Below, one piece after another: positions 56,671 to 64,000 of a DNA stretch of 64,000 bases. Made by a program: the position numbers and the translations under genes. How positions within the stretch are numbered: the stretch's first letter is position 1; the number at the start of each line of letters is the position of its first letter. Under the pieces are notes generated by a model. The model was given only the letters and a program-made list of their open reading frames with translations, was not told the DNA's origin and searched no databases. The stretch is from Erythrobacter sp. SD-21 (GTDB lineage: Bacteria > Pseudomonadota > Alphaproteobacteria > Sphingomonadales > Sphingomonadaceae), in contig NZ_ABCG01000001.1 in the NCBI RefSeq assembly GCF_000181515.1, positions 620,001-684,000 of the forward strand. The letters are read 5' to 3'.

Positions 56671-57342
56671 ATGAACGAACATACCGTAAAAGCCTTCGAC
56701 GAAGACATCACACGCCTCCGCGGCCTGATCGCGGAGATGGGCGGCCTCGCCGAAGTGGCGATTCAGGAAGCACTCGAAGCGCTGGTCAAGGGCGACGACG
56801 ATCTCGCCAAAAAAGTCGTCAAGGGCGACAAGAAGATCGACGCGCTGGAAAGCGAGATCGACAAGCTCTCCGTGCGCATTATCGCTTTGCGCGCGCCGAT
56901 GGCGGACGATCTTCGCGAAGTCATTGCCGCGCTGAAGATCGCGGGCGTGGTCGAACGCATCGGCGACTATTCGAAGAACATCGCCAAGGCGAGCCGCGAG
57001 ATCGGCGACAATCGCAAGCAGTTCGAACCGCTTACGCTGCTTCCGGCCATGGCCGAAGTCGCCAGCGAGATGGTTCACGACGTGCTGACCGCCTATGCCG
57101 CGCGCGACCCGGAACTCGCCCGCGAAGTGATTGCGGCGGACGAGAAAGTCGACGCCTTCTACAACTCGATCTTCCGCAACCTCGTCAGCCATATGGTCGA
57201 AAACCCTTCGACCATCTCGAGCGCGGCGCAGCTTCTCTTCGTCGCCCGCAACCTCGAACGCATCGGCGACCATGCCACGAATGTTGCCGAAATGGTGCAT
57301 TTTGCCGCCACGGGCATGTATCCGCCCGACGAGGACAGCTGA
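56671..57342 (+). CDS. phoU: Phosphate signaling protein PhoU
   Basis: 223 residues, two three-helix repeats. Conserved acidic metal-binding motifs occur in each repeat: 'VKGDKKIDALESEIDKLSVRIIALRAP' and 'IAADEKVDAFYNSIFRNL' with 'VVERIGDYSKNIAKAS' and 'NLERIGDHATNVAEM'. It links PstB state to PhoR inhibition. Follows pstB by 12 bases. Confidence 0.96.
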   Translation: MNEHTVKAFDEDITRLRGLIAEMGGLAEVAIQEALEALVKGDDDLAKKVVKGDKKIDALESEIDKLSVRIIALRAPMADDLREVIAALKIAGVVERIGDYSKNIAKASREIGDNRKQFEPLTLLPAMAEVASEMVHDVLTAYAARDPELAREVIAADEKVDAFYNSIFRNLVSHMVENPSTISSAAQLLFVARNLERIGDHATNVAEMVHFAATGMYPPDEDS

Positions 57343-57350
57343 CCGGACGC

Positions 57351-57381
57351 CTGACACAATTCTGTAGCTTGAGGGTCATAC
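57351..57381 (+). promoter_or_regulatory. Pho box and -10 of phoB (autoregulation)
   Basis: CTGACAC-AATT-CTGTAGC (57351-57368) begins 9 bases after the phoU stop. TCATAC at 57376-57381 again starts 25 bases after the box starts. Predicted start near 57388, downstream of the first possible GTG (57386), which favours the GTG at 57416. Confidence 0.7.
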
Positions 57382-57415
57382 TGCCGTGTCAACCAAACCG
57401 CAGGAAGGGGCCAAG

Positions 57416-58105
57416 GTGCAGGCAGGCAAGTTACTTCTGGTCGAAGACGATCCGGCCCTCGCCGAGCTGCTCGAATACCGTTTCGCCAATGAAGGCTATG
57501 ACGTTCGCGTAACTTCGGACGGGGACGAGGCCTTGCTGCTCGCCGCCGAGGACGTGCCCGATCTCGTCATCCTCGACTGGATGATCGAAGGCACCAGCGG
57601 CATCGAGGTGTGCCGCCGCCTGCGCCGGGACAAGGCAACCGCCAGCGTACCCATCATCATGCTGACCGCGCGCGAAGCCGAAGACGACCGCATCCGGGGC
57701 CTCGAAACGGGTGCTGACGATTACCTCACAAAGCCCTTTTCGCCGCGCGAACTGCTCGCCCGCGTCGCCGCCGTCATGCGCCGCATCCGGCCTGTCCTGG
57801 CGGGGGAAAGCATCGAGGTTGGCGACCTCGCGCTCGATCCTGTCGCCCACAAGGTGACGCGTCGCGGCAAGACGTTGAAGCTCGGCCCGACCGAGTACCG
57901 CCTCCTGAAGTTCTTCATGGAAAGCCCGGGTCGCGTCTTCAGCCGCAACCAGCTGCTCGACGGGGTATGGGGAACCGAGAGCGATATTGAACTACGCACG
58001 GTCGACGTCCACATCCGCCGTCTGCGCAAGGCAATCGAGATCGAAGGCGCCAAGGACCCGGTGCGTACTGTGCGCAGCGCAGGGTATTCGCTCGAAGCCG
58101 CCTGA
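57416..58105 (+). CDS. phoB: Phosphate regulon response regulator PhoB
   Basis: 229 residues from GTG 57416, equal to E. coli PhoB. Receiver domain: acidic pocket 'LVEDD', phospho-Asp in 'VILDWMIEGTSGIE', Thr/Lys 'MLTAR' and 'YLTKPFSPREL'; then a winged-helix OmpR-type domain ('LGPTEYRLLKFFMESPGRVFSRNQLLDGVWG' in part, 'RTVDVHIRRLRKAIE'). A strong ribosome-binding site GGAAGGGG lies five bases before this GTG; a GTG at 57386 would add ten residues. It binds Pho boxes. The stop forms TGATCA with the opposite gene's stop. Confidence 0.95.
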   Translation: MQAGKLLLVEDDPALAELLEYRFANEGYDVRVTSDGDEALLLAAEDVPDLVILDWMIEGTSGIEVCRRLRRDKATASVPIIMLTAREAEDDRIRGLETGADDYLTKPFSPRELLARVAAVMRRIRPVLAGESIEVGDLALDPVAHKVTRRGKTLKLGPTEYRLLKFFMESPGRVFSRNQLLDGVWGTESDIELRTVDVHIRRLRKAIEIEGAKDPVRTVRSAGYSLEAA

Positions 58106-58831
58106 TCAGCGGCAGACGCTGGTCCAGCGGCTGTCCATGTCGAAGTGGACATGGTCGGCGTGCGCGGCGTTGTAGTCGGGTGAAAGAACGGTCGAGAAGG
58201 CCCCGCAGGCGCCATCGCGCACCGCGCGCAGGAAGCGCTGCTTGTCACCCTCGCCCTGCCAGTCGGACAGCACGCTGATCCGCGTACCGTCGGCGAGAAC
58301 GAAACCGGCGATATCGAGCGCGTTGGCCGTCGCGTGCTCGCTCCATGGCCCATCCTCGCGCCCGTACATCCGGCGGCAGGAATAGGCGCCCAGATGCTCG
58401 ATCCGGGTCACCTCGCTACCGAAGATCTCGCGCGCTGTGGGATCGAGCGTGTCCCGCCTCCACAGCTCCATGGCGACGGCGACCGGACAGGTCGTGGCAG
58501 GCGTGTCCGGGCTTAGCGGATAGCTTGAAAGTCGGGTGCGGTCCTCGCGGCGGCAATCGCCCTCGCCAGCAGGCTCCAGCGCGCGAAAACCCACCTCGCT
58601 GCTCGCCAGTACGGCCCGGCAGGTGGCAACGTCACCGCGCAGTGCCACGAGTTTCTGCTGGGTTGCCCAGCCCTTGGGATCGTTTAGGTCTAGCGGTGCC
58701 CACGGGTTGTGCTGCGGATGGGTCGCGAGCCAGCTACGTGCTGCGACGAGCAGCCCCGCCAGCACCAGCAGCAGGACCACGCGCCTGTCGAAGACGAATT
58801 TCCCGATGCGGCGCGAGATGGTGAAGGTCAA
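58106..58831 (-). CDS. Extensin-like family protein (LAS-type metallopeptidase-like C-terminus)
   Basis: 241 residues. One N-terminal membrane helix ('VVLLLVLAGLLVAA'), then the extensin-like C-terminal domain with 'CPVAVAMELWRRDTLDP', 'YSCRRMYGR', 'SEHATANALDIAGFVLADG' and 'HADHVHFDM'. H-(x6)-D followed by H-x-H is the zinc pattern of LAS (D-Ala-D-Ala carboxypeptidase-like) enzymes, so it may act on peptidoglycan. Four to five Cys suggest disulfides in the periplasm. Its start overlaps LysE by four bases; its stop abuts phoB's stop. Confidence 0.83.
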   Translation of the reverse strand: MTFTISRRIGKFVFDRRVVLLLVLAGLLVAARSWLATHPQHNPWAPLDLNDPKGWATQQKLVALRGDVATCRAVLASSEVGFRALEPAGEGDCRREDRTRLSSYPLSPDTPATTCPVAVAMELWRRDTLDPTAREIFGSEVTRIEHLGAYSCRRMYGREDGPWSEHATANALDIAGFVLADGTRISVLSDWQGEGDKQRFLRAVRDGACGAFSTVLSPDYNAAHADHVHFDMDSRWTSVCR

Positions 58832-59466
58832 AGCTGCGTCCCGTAGAGATCGACCGCTATGGCGATCGCGATCAGGATGAATACGGTTCCGATGCCCCTA
58901 TCGATCCATCGCCGCGTGGCCGCCCGCTCCATCGCCGTCGCGAGGCGTTTGCCCGCCCCGATGTAGGCCCACCCGACGAGGAGGTCGAGCACCAGCGCGA
59001 TGACCGCCAGCGTGACGATCTGCCAGCCCACCGGCAGGTCCGGATCGACGAAGGGCGGGATGATGGCGACCATGTAGACGAGCGATTTCGGGTTGCCGAT
59101 GGCCACCGCGATGCCGTCGCGAAAGGCGTGGGCAGACGGTTTGCGCGTCGGTGCGGCAGCGTCGTCCTCGCCCGCGTGGGAGGAGTGGCGGATCGCCTTC
59201 GCTCCCAGCCACGCCAGGTACAGCACGCCCACGATGGCCAATAGCCGGAAGGCCAGCGGATAGGCTTTGGCGAGCGTCCCCAGCCCCAATGCTGCGGCCA
59301 GCCACCAGAGGATGTAGCCCACCTGCATCCCCAGCAGCGCCGCCCATCCCGAGCGGGCTCCGCGCCAGATCGCCTGTCCCATGACGAACATCATGGACGG
59401 GCCCGGCACGATGCTGGTGGTCGCGGTGATGAGGGCGAAAGCGAGAAGGCGCTCTGGATCGAACAT
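58828..59466 (-). CDS. LysE family amino-acid exporter
   Basis: 212 residues with six membrane helices. Family marks: 'SIVPGPSMMFVMGQAIWRGARSGWAALLGMQVGY' (in part), 'YLAWLGAKAIR', 'GIAVAIGNPKSLVYMVAIIPPFVDP'. RhtB/LysE-type efflux of an amino acid such as a homoserine or threonine derivative; substrate cannot be told. The start at 59466 removes a long upstream frame lying within dnaE2. Confidence 0.9.
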   Translation of the reverse strand: MFDPERLLAFALITATTSIVPGPSMMFVMGQAIWRGARSGWAALLGMQVGYILWWLAAALGLGTLAKAYPLAFRLLAIVGVLYLAWLGAKAIRHSSHAGEDDAAAPTRKPSAHAFRDGIAVAIGNPKSLVYMVAIIPPFVDPDLPVGWQIVTLAVIALVLDLLVGWAYIGAGKRLATAMERAATRRWIDRGIGTVFILIAIAIAVDLYGTQL

Positions 59467-59492
59467 TCGAAAAAGCGCCTCTAGCGCCGGCC

Positions 59493-62400
59493 TCAGTGGA
59501 AGTCGCGCGATTTCGGGATGATGCGCACGTCGCGCGGGTGACCCTGATGCCAGCCACACTCGCGATTGCCCGGCGGCGGCTCCTGCCACGGCTCGACGGG
59601 TCGGTAGGGATCGTCCTTGCCCTCGCGCAGATTGTCGCGCGGGTTGAACTTGTCGGGCAGCGGGCTGCTGACATGATCGGCGCGGGCGAGCGGGGCGTTG
59701 AGCATGTCGTCGGAGAGTTTGTGCAACTCGCCCGTAGCATCGGTCATGTGCTGCGCGATCACGTGGATGACCTCGTCGTCATATTCGACGCGCCCTCTCA
59801 CCTCCATCAATCGCGATCCCATGACCACGCGGCGCTGCTTTTCCTTGAGATCCGGCCACACGACGAGGTTGATGACCCCGGTTTCGTCTTCCAGCGTGAT
59901 GAAGCACACGCCCTTGGCGCTGCCCGGCCGCTGGCGGATCAGCACCACACCCGCGACATGGACCATGGACCGGAATTTCTTCGCGCGCAGGTCGCAGGCG
60001 CGCACGAAGCCGCGCTCGGCCAGGCTGGCGCGCAGGAAGGCCATGGGATGCGCTTTCAGGCTGAGGCGCGTGGTCTGGTAATCTGCCACGACCTCTTCGC
60101 TCAAAGGCATCTGAGGCAGCTGCGTGGCGTGTTTCTCCGCCCCCTCATCTCGCGCGGCAGCGGCGGCGAACAGCGGCAGGTCCGCCCCGCCGACAAGGCT
60201 GCGCGCATCCCACAAGGCCTGCCTGCGCGAAAGGTTCATCGAACCGAAGGCATCGGCGCTGGCGAGGCGTTCGACATGCGCTGGGCCGGTGCGAGCGCGA
60301 TCCCGCAAGGCGCGCACGTCCTCATAGCGCCCGTTCGCCTCGCGCTCGGCAATGAGCTGCGCGGCGACGGCTTCGGACAGCCCGTCGATCTGGCGCAGGC
60401 CCAGCCTCAAGGCGATATGTTTGTCCAGGCGACCTGAATCGCCTTCGACTGCTCTGCCTTCTCCGATCTCCTCCAGCGTGCAGTCCCATTGCGAGAGGTT
60501 CACATCCGCGGGCAGGACGCGCACTCCGTGCTCCGCCGCATCGCGCACGATCTGGGCGGGCGCATAAAAGCCCATGGGCTGCGAATTGAGCAGCGCGCAG
60601 GCAAAGGCGGCGGGGAAGTGGCACTTGAGCCAGCTCGACACATAGACGAGATGCGCGAAACTGGCCGCGTGGCTTTCGGGAAAGCCGTATTCGCCGAAGC
60701 CGCGGATCTGGTTGAAGCAGCGCTGGCTGAAATCGCGGTCGTAGCCACGGTGGACCATACGCTCGACCATCATGTCCTGCAATTCGTCCACCATGCCGCG
60801 GCTGCGGAAGGTCGCCATGGCCTTCCTGAGCCGGTTCGCTTCCTTTGACGAGAACTTCGCCGCATCGAGCGCGATTTTCATCGCCTGCTCCTGGAAAATC
60901 GGGACGCCCAGCGTGCGCTCGAGAATGCTGGAAAGTTCATCGGGCGGGCCGTGCTGCGGCGATGGCGCGGGTATCACCACCGGCTCCGCCCCGCGGCGGC
61001 GCTTGAGATAGGGATGCACCATGTCGCCCTGGATTGGGCCGGGGCGGACGATGGCGACCTGAATGACGAGATCGTAGAACTGGCGGGGGCGCAGGCGGGG
61101 CAGCATGTTCATCTGCGCGCGGCTTTCCACCTGGAACACGCCGAGCGAGTCCCCTGCGCGGAGCATGGCGTAGGTTTCCGGGTCCTCGCGCGGCACATTG
61201 GCAAGGCTCAGCGTGCGACCATGATGGTCGCCCAAAAGGTCGAGACATTTCCTGATGCAGGTCAGCATGCCCAGCGCCAGCACGTCGACCTTGAGGATGC
61301 CGAGCGCCTCGATATCGTCCTTGTCCCACTCGATGAAACTGCGCTCCGGCATCGCGCCATTGCCCACCGGCACCGTCTCGGTCAGCGCGCTTTCGGTGAG
61401 GATGAACCCGCCGACGTGCTGCGACAAATGGCGCGGCATACCAATCATTTGCTCGGTCAGTCTGAGAACGCGCTTCAGGTGCGGATCGGTCACGTCCATG
61501 CCCGTTTCCTGAGCATGTTTCTCGCTGATCTCGCGGCCCCACCCGCCCCACACCGTCTTGGCGAGCGCAGCCGTGACGTCCTCGGTCAGGCCCATCGCCT
61601 TGCCCACCTCGCGGATCGCCATGCGCGGGCGGTAATGAATGACCGTGGCGCATAGCCCGGCGCGGTGACGGCCGTATTTGCGGTAGAGATACTGGATCAC
61701 CTCCTCGCGCCGCTCGTGCTCGAAATCGACGTCGATGTCGGGCGGTTCCTTGCGGTCTTCGGAAATGAAGCGGTCGAACAGGAGCTGGTGCTGCGCGGGA
61801 TCGACATTGGTGATGCCGAGGCAATAGCAGACCGCCGAATTGGCCGCGCTGCCGCGCCCCTGGCACAGGATCGGGGGGTCGACCTTCTGCCTCGCGAAAT
61901 CGACGATGTCCTTGATGGTCAGGAAATAGCGCGCGAGATCCATCTTGCCGATCAGCGCGAGTTCCTTGTGCAGGGTGTCGGTGACGCTGTCGGGCACGCC
62001 CTCGGGATAGCGCCATTCCGCCCCTTTCCAGGTCTCGCTTTCGAGATAGTCCTGCGGCTCGGCCCCGCCGGGATAGAGTTCTTCGGGATATTCGTATTGC
62101 AGCTCGTCGAGGCTGAAATCGCAGGCATCGGCCACCTCGCGCGCAGCGGAGATCGCATGTGGCCAGCGTTCGAATAGGCGGCACATGGTCTCGGGAGGCT
62201 TGAGGTAGCGTTCCGCATTGCCGTGGAGCAGGTGCCCGGCCCGCGCCACGGTGGTCTTGTGGCGGATCGCGGTCATTACGTCCTGCAGGGGGCGCTTGTC
62301 GGGCGTGGCGTAATGCACGTCATTGGTGGCGAGGATGGAGAGGCCGTTTGCCTTCGCAAGCGTGTCCAGCTGCTCGATCTGCGCGACGTCGCTGTCGGTG

Positions 62401-63095
62401 TAGAGGAAGGCGGCAGCGATATACCGGAGTGTCGGGAGTTGAGCCGCGAGGTGGGGGAGGATGTCCTCGAAGCTTCCCTCCATATGCACTCTGTCTACGT
62501 CACCCCGGACTTGATCCGGGGGCCCGCTTTCTTTGGAAGGCAGCGGGACCCCGGCTCGGGGGCCGGGGTGACGAAAGGGGACGACATTACTTTCGACTTC
62601 GATGGTGAACGTCTGATCGAGATCGCGCGGCGGGATCAGGATCAGCTGCACGCCTGCGCTATGCTTCGCCAGCATCTCCAGTGAGATGTCGCACTCGCCC
62701 TTCTCTTGCCATTCGCCCGAAAGCGTGCGCATCCGGCCCGCCGAGATCAAGCGGCACAACCGGCCATAGGCCTTGCGGCTTTTCGGATAGGCGAGGAAGG
62801 CCAGACCTTCGACCGTTTCGATCCGGCAACCGATGCAAGGCTTCAGCTTGAGCGTCTTGGCCTCGGTATGCACGCGCACCACGCCTGCCATAGTGTTGGC
62901 ATCGGCGATCCCGATAGCATCGTATCCCAGCGCGCGGGCCTGCAGCACGAGATCCACCGCATCCGACGCGCCGCGCAGGAAGCTGAAGCAGGAGACGAGC
63001 CCGAGTTCGACGAAAGGCGCGCGTGACGGCGCGTCTATGCCGTCCGGATCGAGCTCGATCGTCCGCTTGGGTATCTGCTGGTCGTTCTCGGGCAT
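59493..63095 (-). CDS. dnaE2: Error-prone DNA polymerase DnaE2
   Basis: 1200 residues. PHP domain at the N-terminus ('FVELGLVSCFSFLRGASDAVDLV' in part), polymerase catalytic 'PPDIDVDFEHERREEVIQYL', 'CQGRGSAANS', fingers and beta-binding regions, and the C-terminal OB domain. DnaE2 performs translesion synthesis with ImuA/ImuB (not in the window) in SOS mutagenesis. A palindromic repeat is inserted in frame at residues 175-199 (see repeat). The ATG at 63095 lies one base after the UdgX stop. The upstream open frame is shadow. Confidence 0.93.
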   Translation of the reverse strand: MPENDQQIPKRTIELDPDGIDAPSRAPFVELGLVSCFSFLRGASDAVDLVLQARALGYDAIGIADANTMAGVVRVHTEAKTLKLKPCIGCRIETVEGLAFLAYPKSRKAYGRLCRLISAGRMRTLSGEWQEKGECDISLEMLAKHSAGVQLILIPPRDLDQTFTIEVESNVVPFRHPGPRAGVPLPSKESGPPDQVRGDVDRVHMEGSFEDILPHLAAQLPTLRYIAAAFLYTDSDVAQIEQLDTLAKANGLSILATNDVHYATPDKRPLQDVMTAIRHKTTVARAGHLLHGNAERYLKPPETMCRLFERWPHAISAAREVADACDFSLDELQYEYPEELYPGGAEPQDYLESETWKGAEWRYPEGVPDSVTDTLHKELALIGKMDLARYFLTIKDIVDFARQKVDPPILCQGRGSAANSAVCYCLGITNVDPAQHQLLFDRFISEDRKEPPDIDVDFEHERREEVIQYLYRKYGRHRAGLCATVIHYRPRMAIREVGKAMGLTEDVTAALAKTVWGGWGREISEKHAQETGMDVTDPHLKRVLRLTEQMIGMPRHLSQHVGGFILTESALTETVPVGNGAMPERSFIEWDKDDIEALGILKVDVLALGMLTCIRKCLDLLGDHHGRTLSLANVPREDPETYAMLRAGDSLGVFQVESRAQMNMLPRLRPRQFYDLVIQVAIVRPGPIQGDMVHPYLKRRRGAEPVVIPAPSPQHGPPDELSSILERTLGVPIFQEQAMKIALDAAKFSSKEANRLRKAMATFRSRGMVDELQDMMVERMVHRGYDRDFSQRCFNQIRGFGEYGFPESHAASFAHLVYVSSWLKCHFPAAFACALLNSQPMGFYAPAQIVRDAAEHGVRVLPADVNLSQWDCTLEEIGEGRAVEGDSGRLDKHIALRLGLRQIDGLSEAVAAQLIAEREANGRYEDVRALRDRARTGPAHVERLASADAFGSMNLSRRQALWDARSLVGGADLPLFAAAAARDEGAEKHATQLPQMPLSEEVVADYQTTRLSLKAHPMAFLRASLAERGFVRACDLRAKKFRSMVHVAGVVLIRQRPGSAKGVCFITLEDETGVINLVVWPDLKEKQRRVVMGSRLMEVRGRVEYDDEVIHVIAQHMTDATGELHKLSDDMLNAPLARADHVSSPLPDKFNPRDNLREGKDDPYRPVEPWQEPPPGNRECGWHQGHPRDVRIIPKSRDFH
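62499..62572. repeat. Palindromic element inserted in frame inside dnaE2
   Basis: 74 bases bounded by GTCACCCCGG and CCGGGGTGAC. Each half forms a small hairpin and the halves are inverted copies of one another. On the dnaE2 strand it codes about 25 residues ('HPGPRAGVPLPSKESGPPDQ' and on) rich in Pro and Gly, between 'VVPFR' and 'VDRVHMEG'. Confidence 0.85.
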
Positions 63096-63096
63096 G

Positions 63097-64000
63097 TCAC
63101 GCCAGCTCCTCCAGCCGCTGGCGCACGGCGGCGAGGTCGGCATCGAACAGCCGCGCCTGCTCCTCGCGCGCCGGGCCCTCGAGACGCAGGAGGTAGGAAG
63201 GGTGCGCCGTGACCCAGAGTTCGCTGCCATTCTCCAGCGCGATGGGCGCGCCGCGGACCCGGGAGATGCTTACCGTCTTGCCGAGAACGCTGCGTGCCGC
63301 GCTCGCGCCCATGGCCAGCACCAGCTTCGGTTTCACGATCTCCCGCTCGCTCTCGATCCACCAGCGGCAGGTGTCGATCTCCTTCGCTCCCGGGTTCTGG
63401 TGGAGCCGCCGTTTGCCGCGCTGGACGTATTTGAAATGCTTCACGGCATTGGTGACGTAGGCCGCGCGCCGGTCGATGCCGACCTTCTCCAGATGCGCGT
63501 CGAGCAATTGCCCGGCAGGCCCCACGAAGGGACGACCGGTCTGGTCCTCCTGGTCACCCGGCTGTTCGCCGACGATCATCAGCGCAGCATCCTGCGGGCC
63601 TTCCCCCATGACGGCATGGTTATCGAGCTGGCCGATGGGACATTTGCGGCAGCCATGAATCGCCTTGTCGATCGCGGCAAGCGTATCGGGCCGCTCCTCG
63701 AATTCCAGTGCGCCCTTCTCGACCATCTTCGCCTCGCGCCCCTGCGCGCCCGCGATGAGGTCGGGGATGAGCGCAGCCTCGGGCATGTTCTTCCAGTATT
63801 TCTTCGGCATCTCCTTTAGCATCGCGCCGATCTTCAACCGCGCGGGGTTGAAGATGGAGGCGTAATAGGTGCGCCAGAGGTTCTCCATCGGATCGCCGCC
63901 GGGCGCGTCGTGGCGCTCGGCGGGCGGGCCTTCGGACATGGTCTCGGTATCCCAATGGAGCGAGCCGCGCGGCGTCAGGATCGACCAGCGCATGTTCGAA
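63097..64000 (-). CDS. udgX: TIGR03915 (DUF4130)-UdgX fusion, uracil-DNA-binding protein (5' end outside window)
   Basis: The frame is open to the window edge, so the N-terminus is missing. The visible ~300 residues begin in the DUF4130/TIGR03915 region ('ENLWRTYYASIFNPARLKIGAM', 'EMPKKYWKNMPEA') and continue in UdgX: motif A 'GEQPGDQEDQTGRPFVGPAGQ', the R-loop 'GKRRLHQNPGAKEI' and motif B 'AHPSYLLR'. The His in K-R-R-L-H is the residue that bonds covalently to the uracil site in mycobacterial UdgX. dnaE2 follows one base later. A [4Fe-4S] set 'CRKCPIG' plus later Cys is present. Confidence 0.92.
   Translation of the reverse strand, partial: SNMRWSILTPRGSLHWDTETMSEGPPAERHDAPGGDPMENLWRTYYASIFNPARLKIGAMLKEMPKKYWKNMPEAALIPDLIAGAQGREAKMVEKGALEFEERPDTLAAIDKAIHGCRKCPIGQLDNHAVMGEGPQDAALMIVGEQPGDQEDQTGRPFVGPAGQLLDAHLEKVGIDRRAAYVTNAVKHFKYVQRGKRRLHQNPGAKEIDTCRWWIESEREIVKPKLVLAMGASAARSVLGKTVSISRVRGAPIALENGSELWVTAHPSYLLRLEGPAREEQARLFDADLAAVRQRLEELA

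Noticed and set aside
55840..57357. 505-residue open frame opposite pstB and phoU
   Set aside because: Shadow; covers two certain genes.

Overview
The window looks like a chromosomal core segment of an alphaproteobacterium, most likely order Sphingomonadales and probably family Erythrobacteraceae. That placement is an inference from high GC, split b/b' F0 subunits, an alphaproteobacterial Coq4, the ydbH-ynbE-ydbL set, sphingomonad-type protein sequences, and GTG/TTG starts with ATGA, GTGA and TGATG overlaps. I see no transposase, integrase, phage gene or CRISPR array. It carries about 67 protein genes and two tRNA genes.

Layout. 1-5.3 kb: 3' end of rpsA, then gloB and a quinone oxidoreductase on +, facing the F0 ATP synthase operon on - (atpI-atpB-atpE-atpF'-atpF). 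5.4-9.3 kb: the envelope lipid operon ydbH-ynbE-ydbL (-) with a strong terminator. 9.4-17.2 kb: radC, a secreted transglutaminase/TPR protein (-), purB, a LapA-like protein, pyrF, trpF, rpsD and a small orphan gene. 17.2-26.8 kb: a minus-strand block with an M50 peptidase, an SDR, tgt, a DUF481 protein, an outer-membrane barrel, an ABC-2 exporter, queA, a cyclophilin, coaD, a polyprenyl synthase and xseB. 26.8-31.6 kb: membrane proteins, purL, then a DUF6122 / DUF3052 / iodotyrosine-deiodinase-like module. 31.7-34.5 kb: coq4 and serB (-), with miaA (+) overlapping serB head to head. 34.5-43.2 kb: branched-chain amino acid synthesis (ilvB, an unknown 99-residue gene, ilvN, ilvC, and leuA further on), with a GFA-like protein, a YceI protein, a DUF4329 protein and an FMN-dependent 2-hydroxyacid oxidase between. 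43.2-49.3 kb: an orphan GsmA-like protein, an amidohydrolase, a nitronate-monooxygenase-like enzyme, a flavodoxin-like protein, recJ and two identical tRNA-Glu genes. 49.4-58.1 kb: a full phosphate regulon (phoR, an OprP-type porin, pstSCAB, phoU, phoB). 58.1-64 kb (-): an extensin-like protein, a LysE exporter, error-prone polymerase dnaE2 and a TIGR03915-UdgX fusion.

How parts work together. The phosphate block is a closed circuit. PhoR and PhoB sense and respond, the porin and PstSCAB import phosphate, and PhoU signals back. Three Pho-box-like sites precede the porin, pstS and phoB, each with a -10-like hexamer starting 25 nt after the box starts. The ilv genes form a tightly overlapped unit with an unknown small gene between the catalytic and regulatory subunits of acetolactate synthase. 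dnaE2 and UdgX form a mutagenesis/uracil-repair pair.

Most unusual observations: a palindromic repeat inserted in frame in the PHP domain of DnaE2, the unknown gene inside ilvBN, an iodotyrosine-deiodinase-like flavoprotein in a DUF6122-DUF3052 cassette, the 8-bp head-to-head overlap of serB and miaA, and the orphan GsmA-like fusion next to a 366-bp gap.
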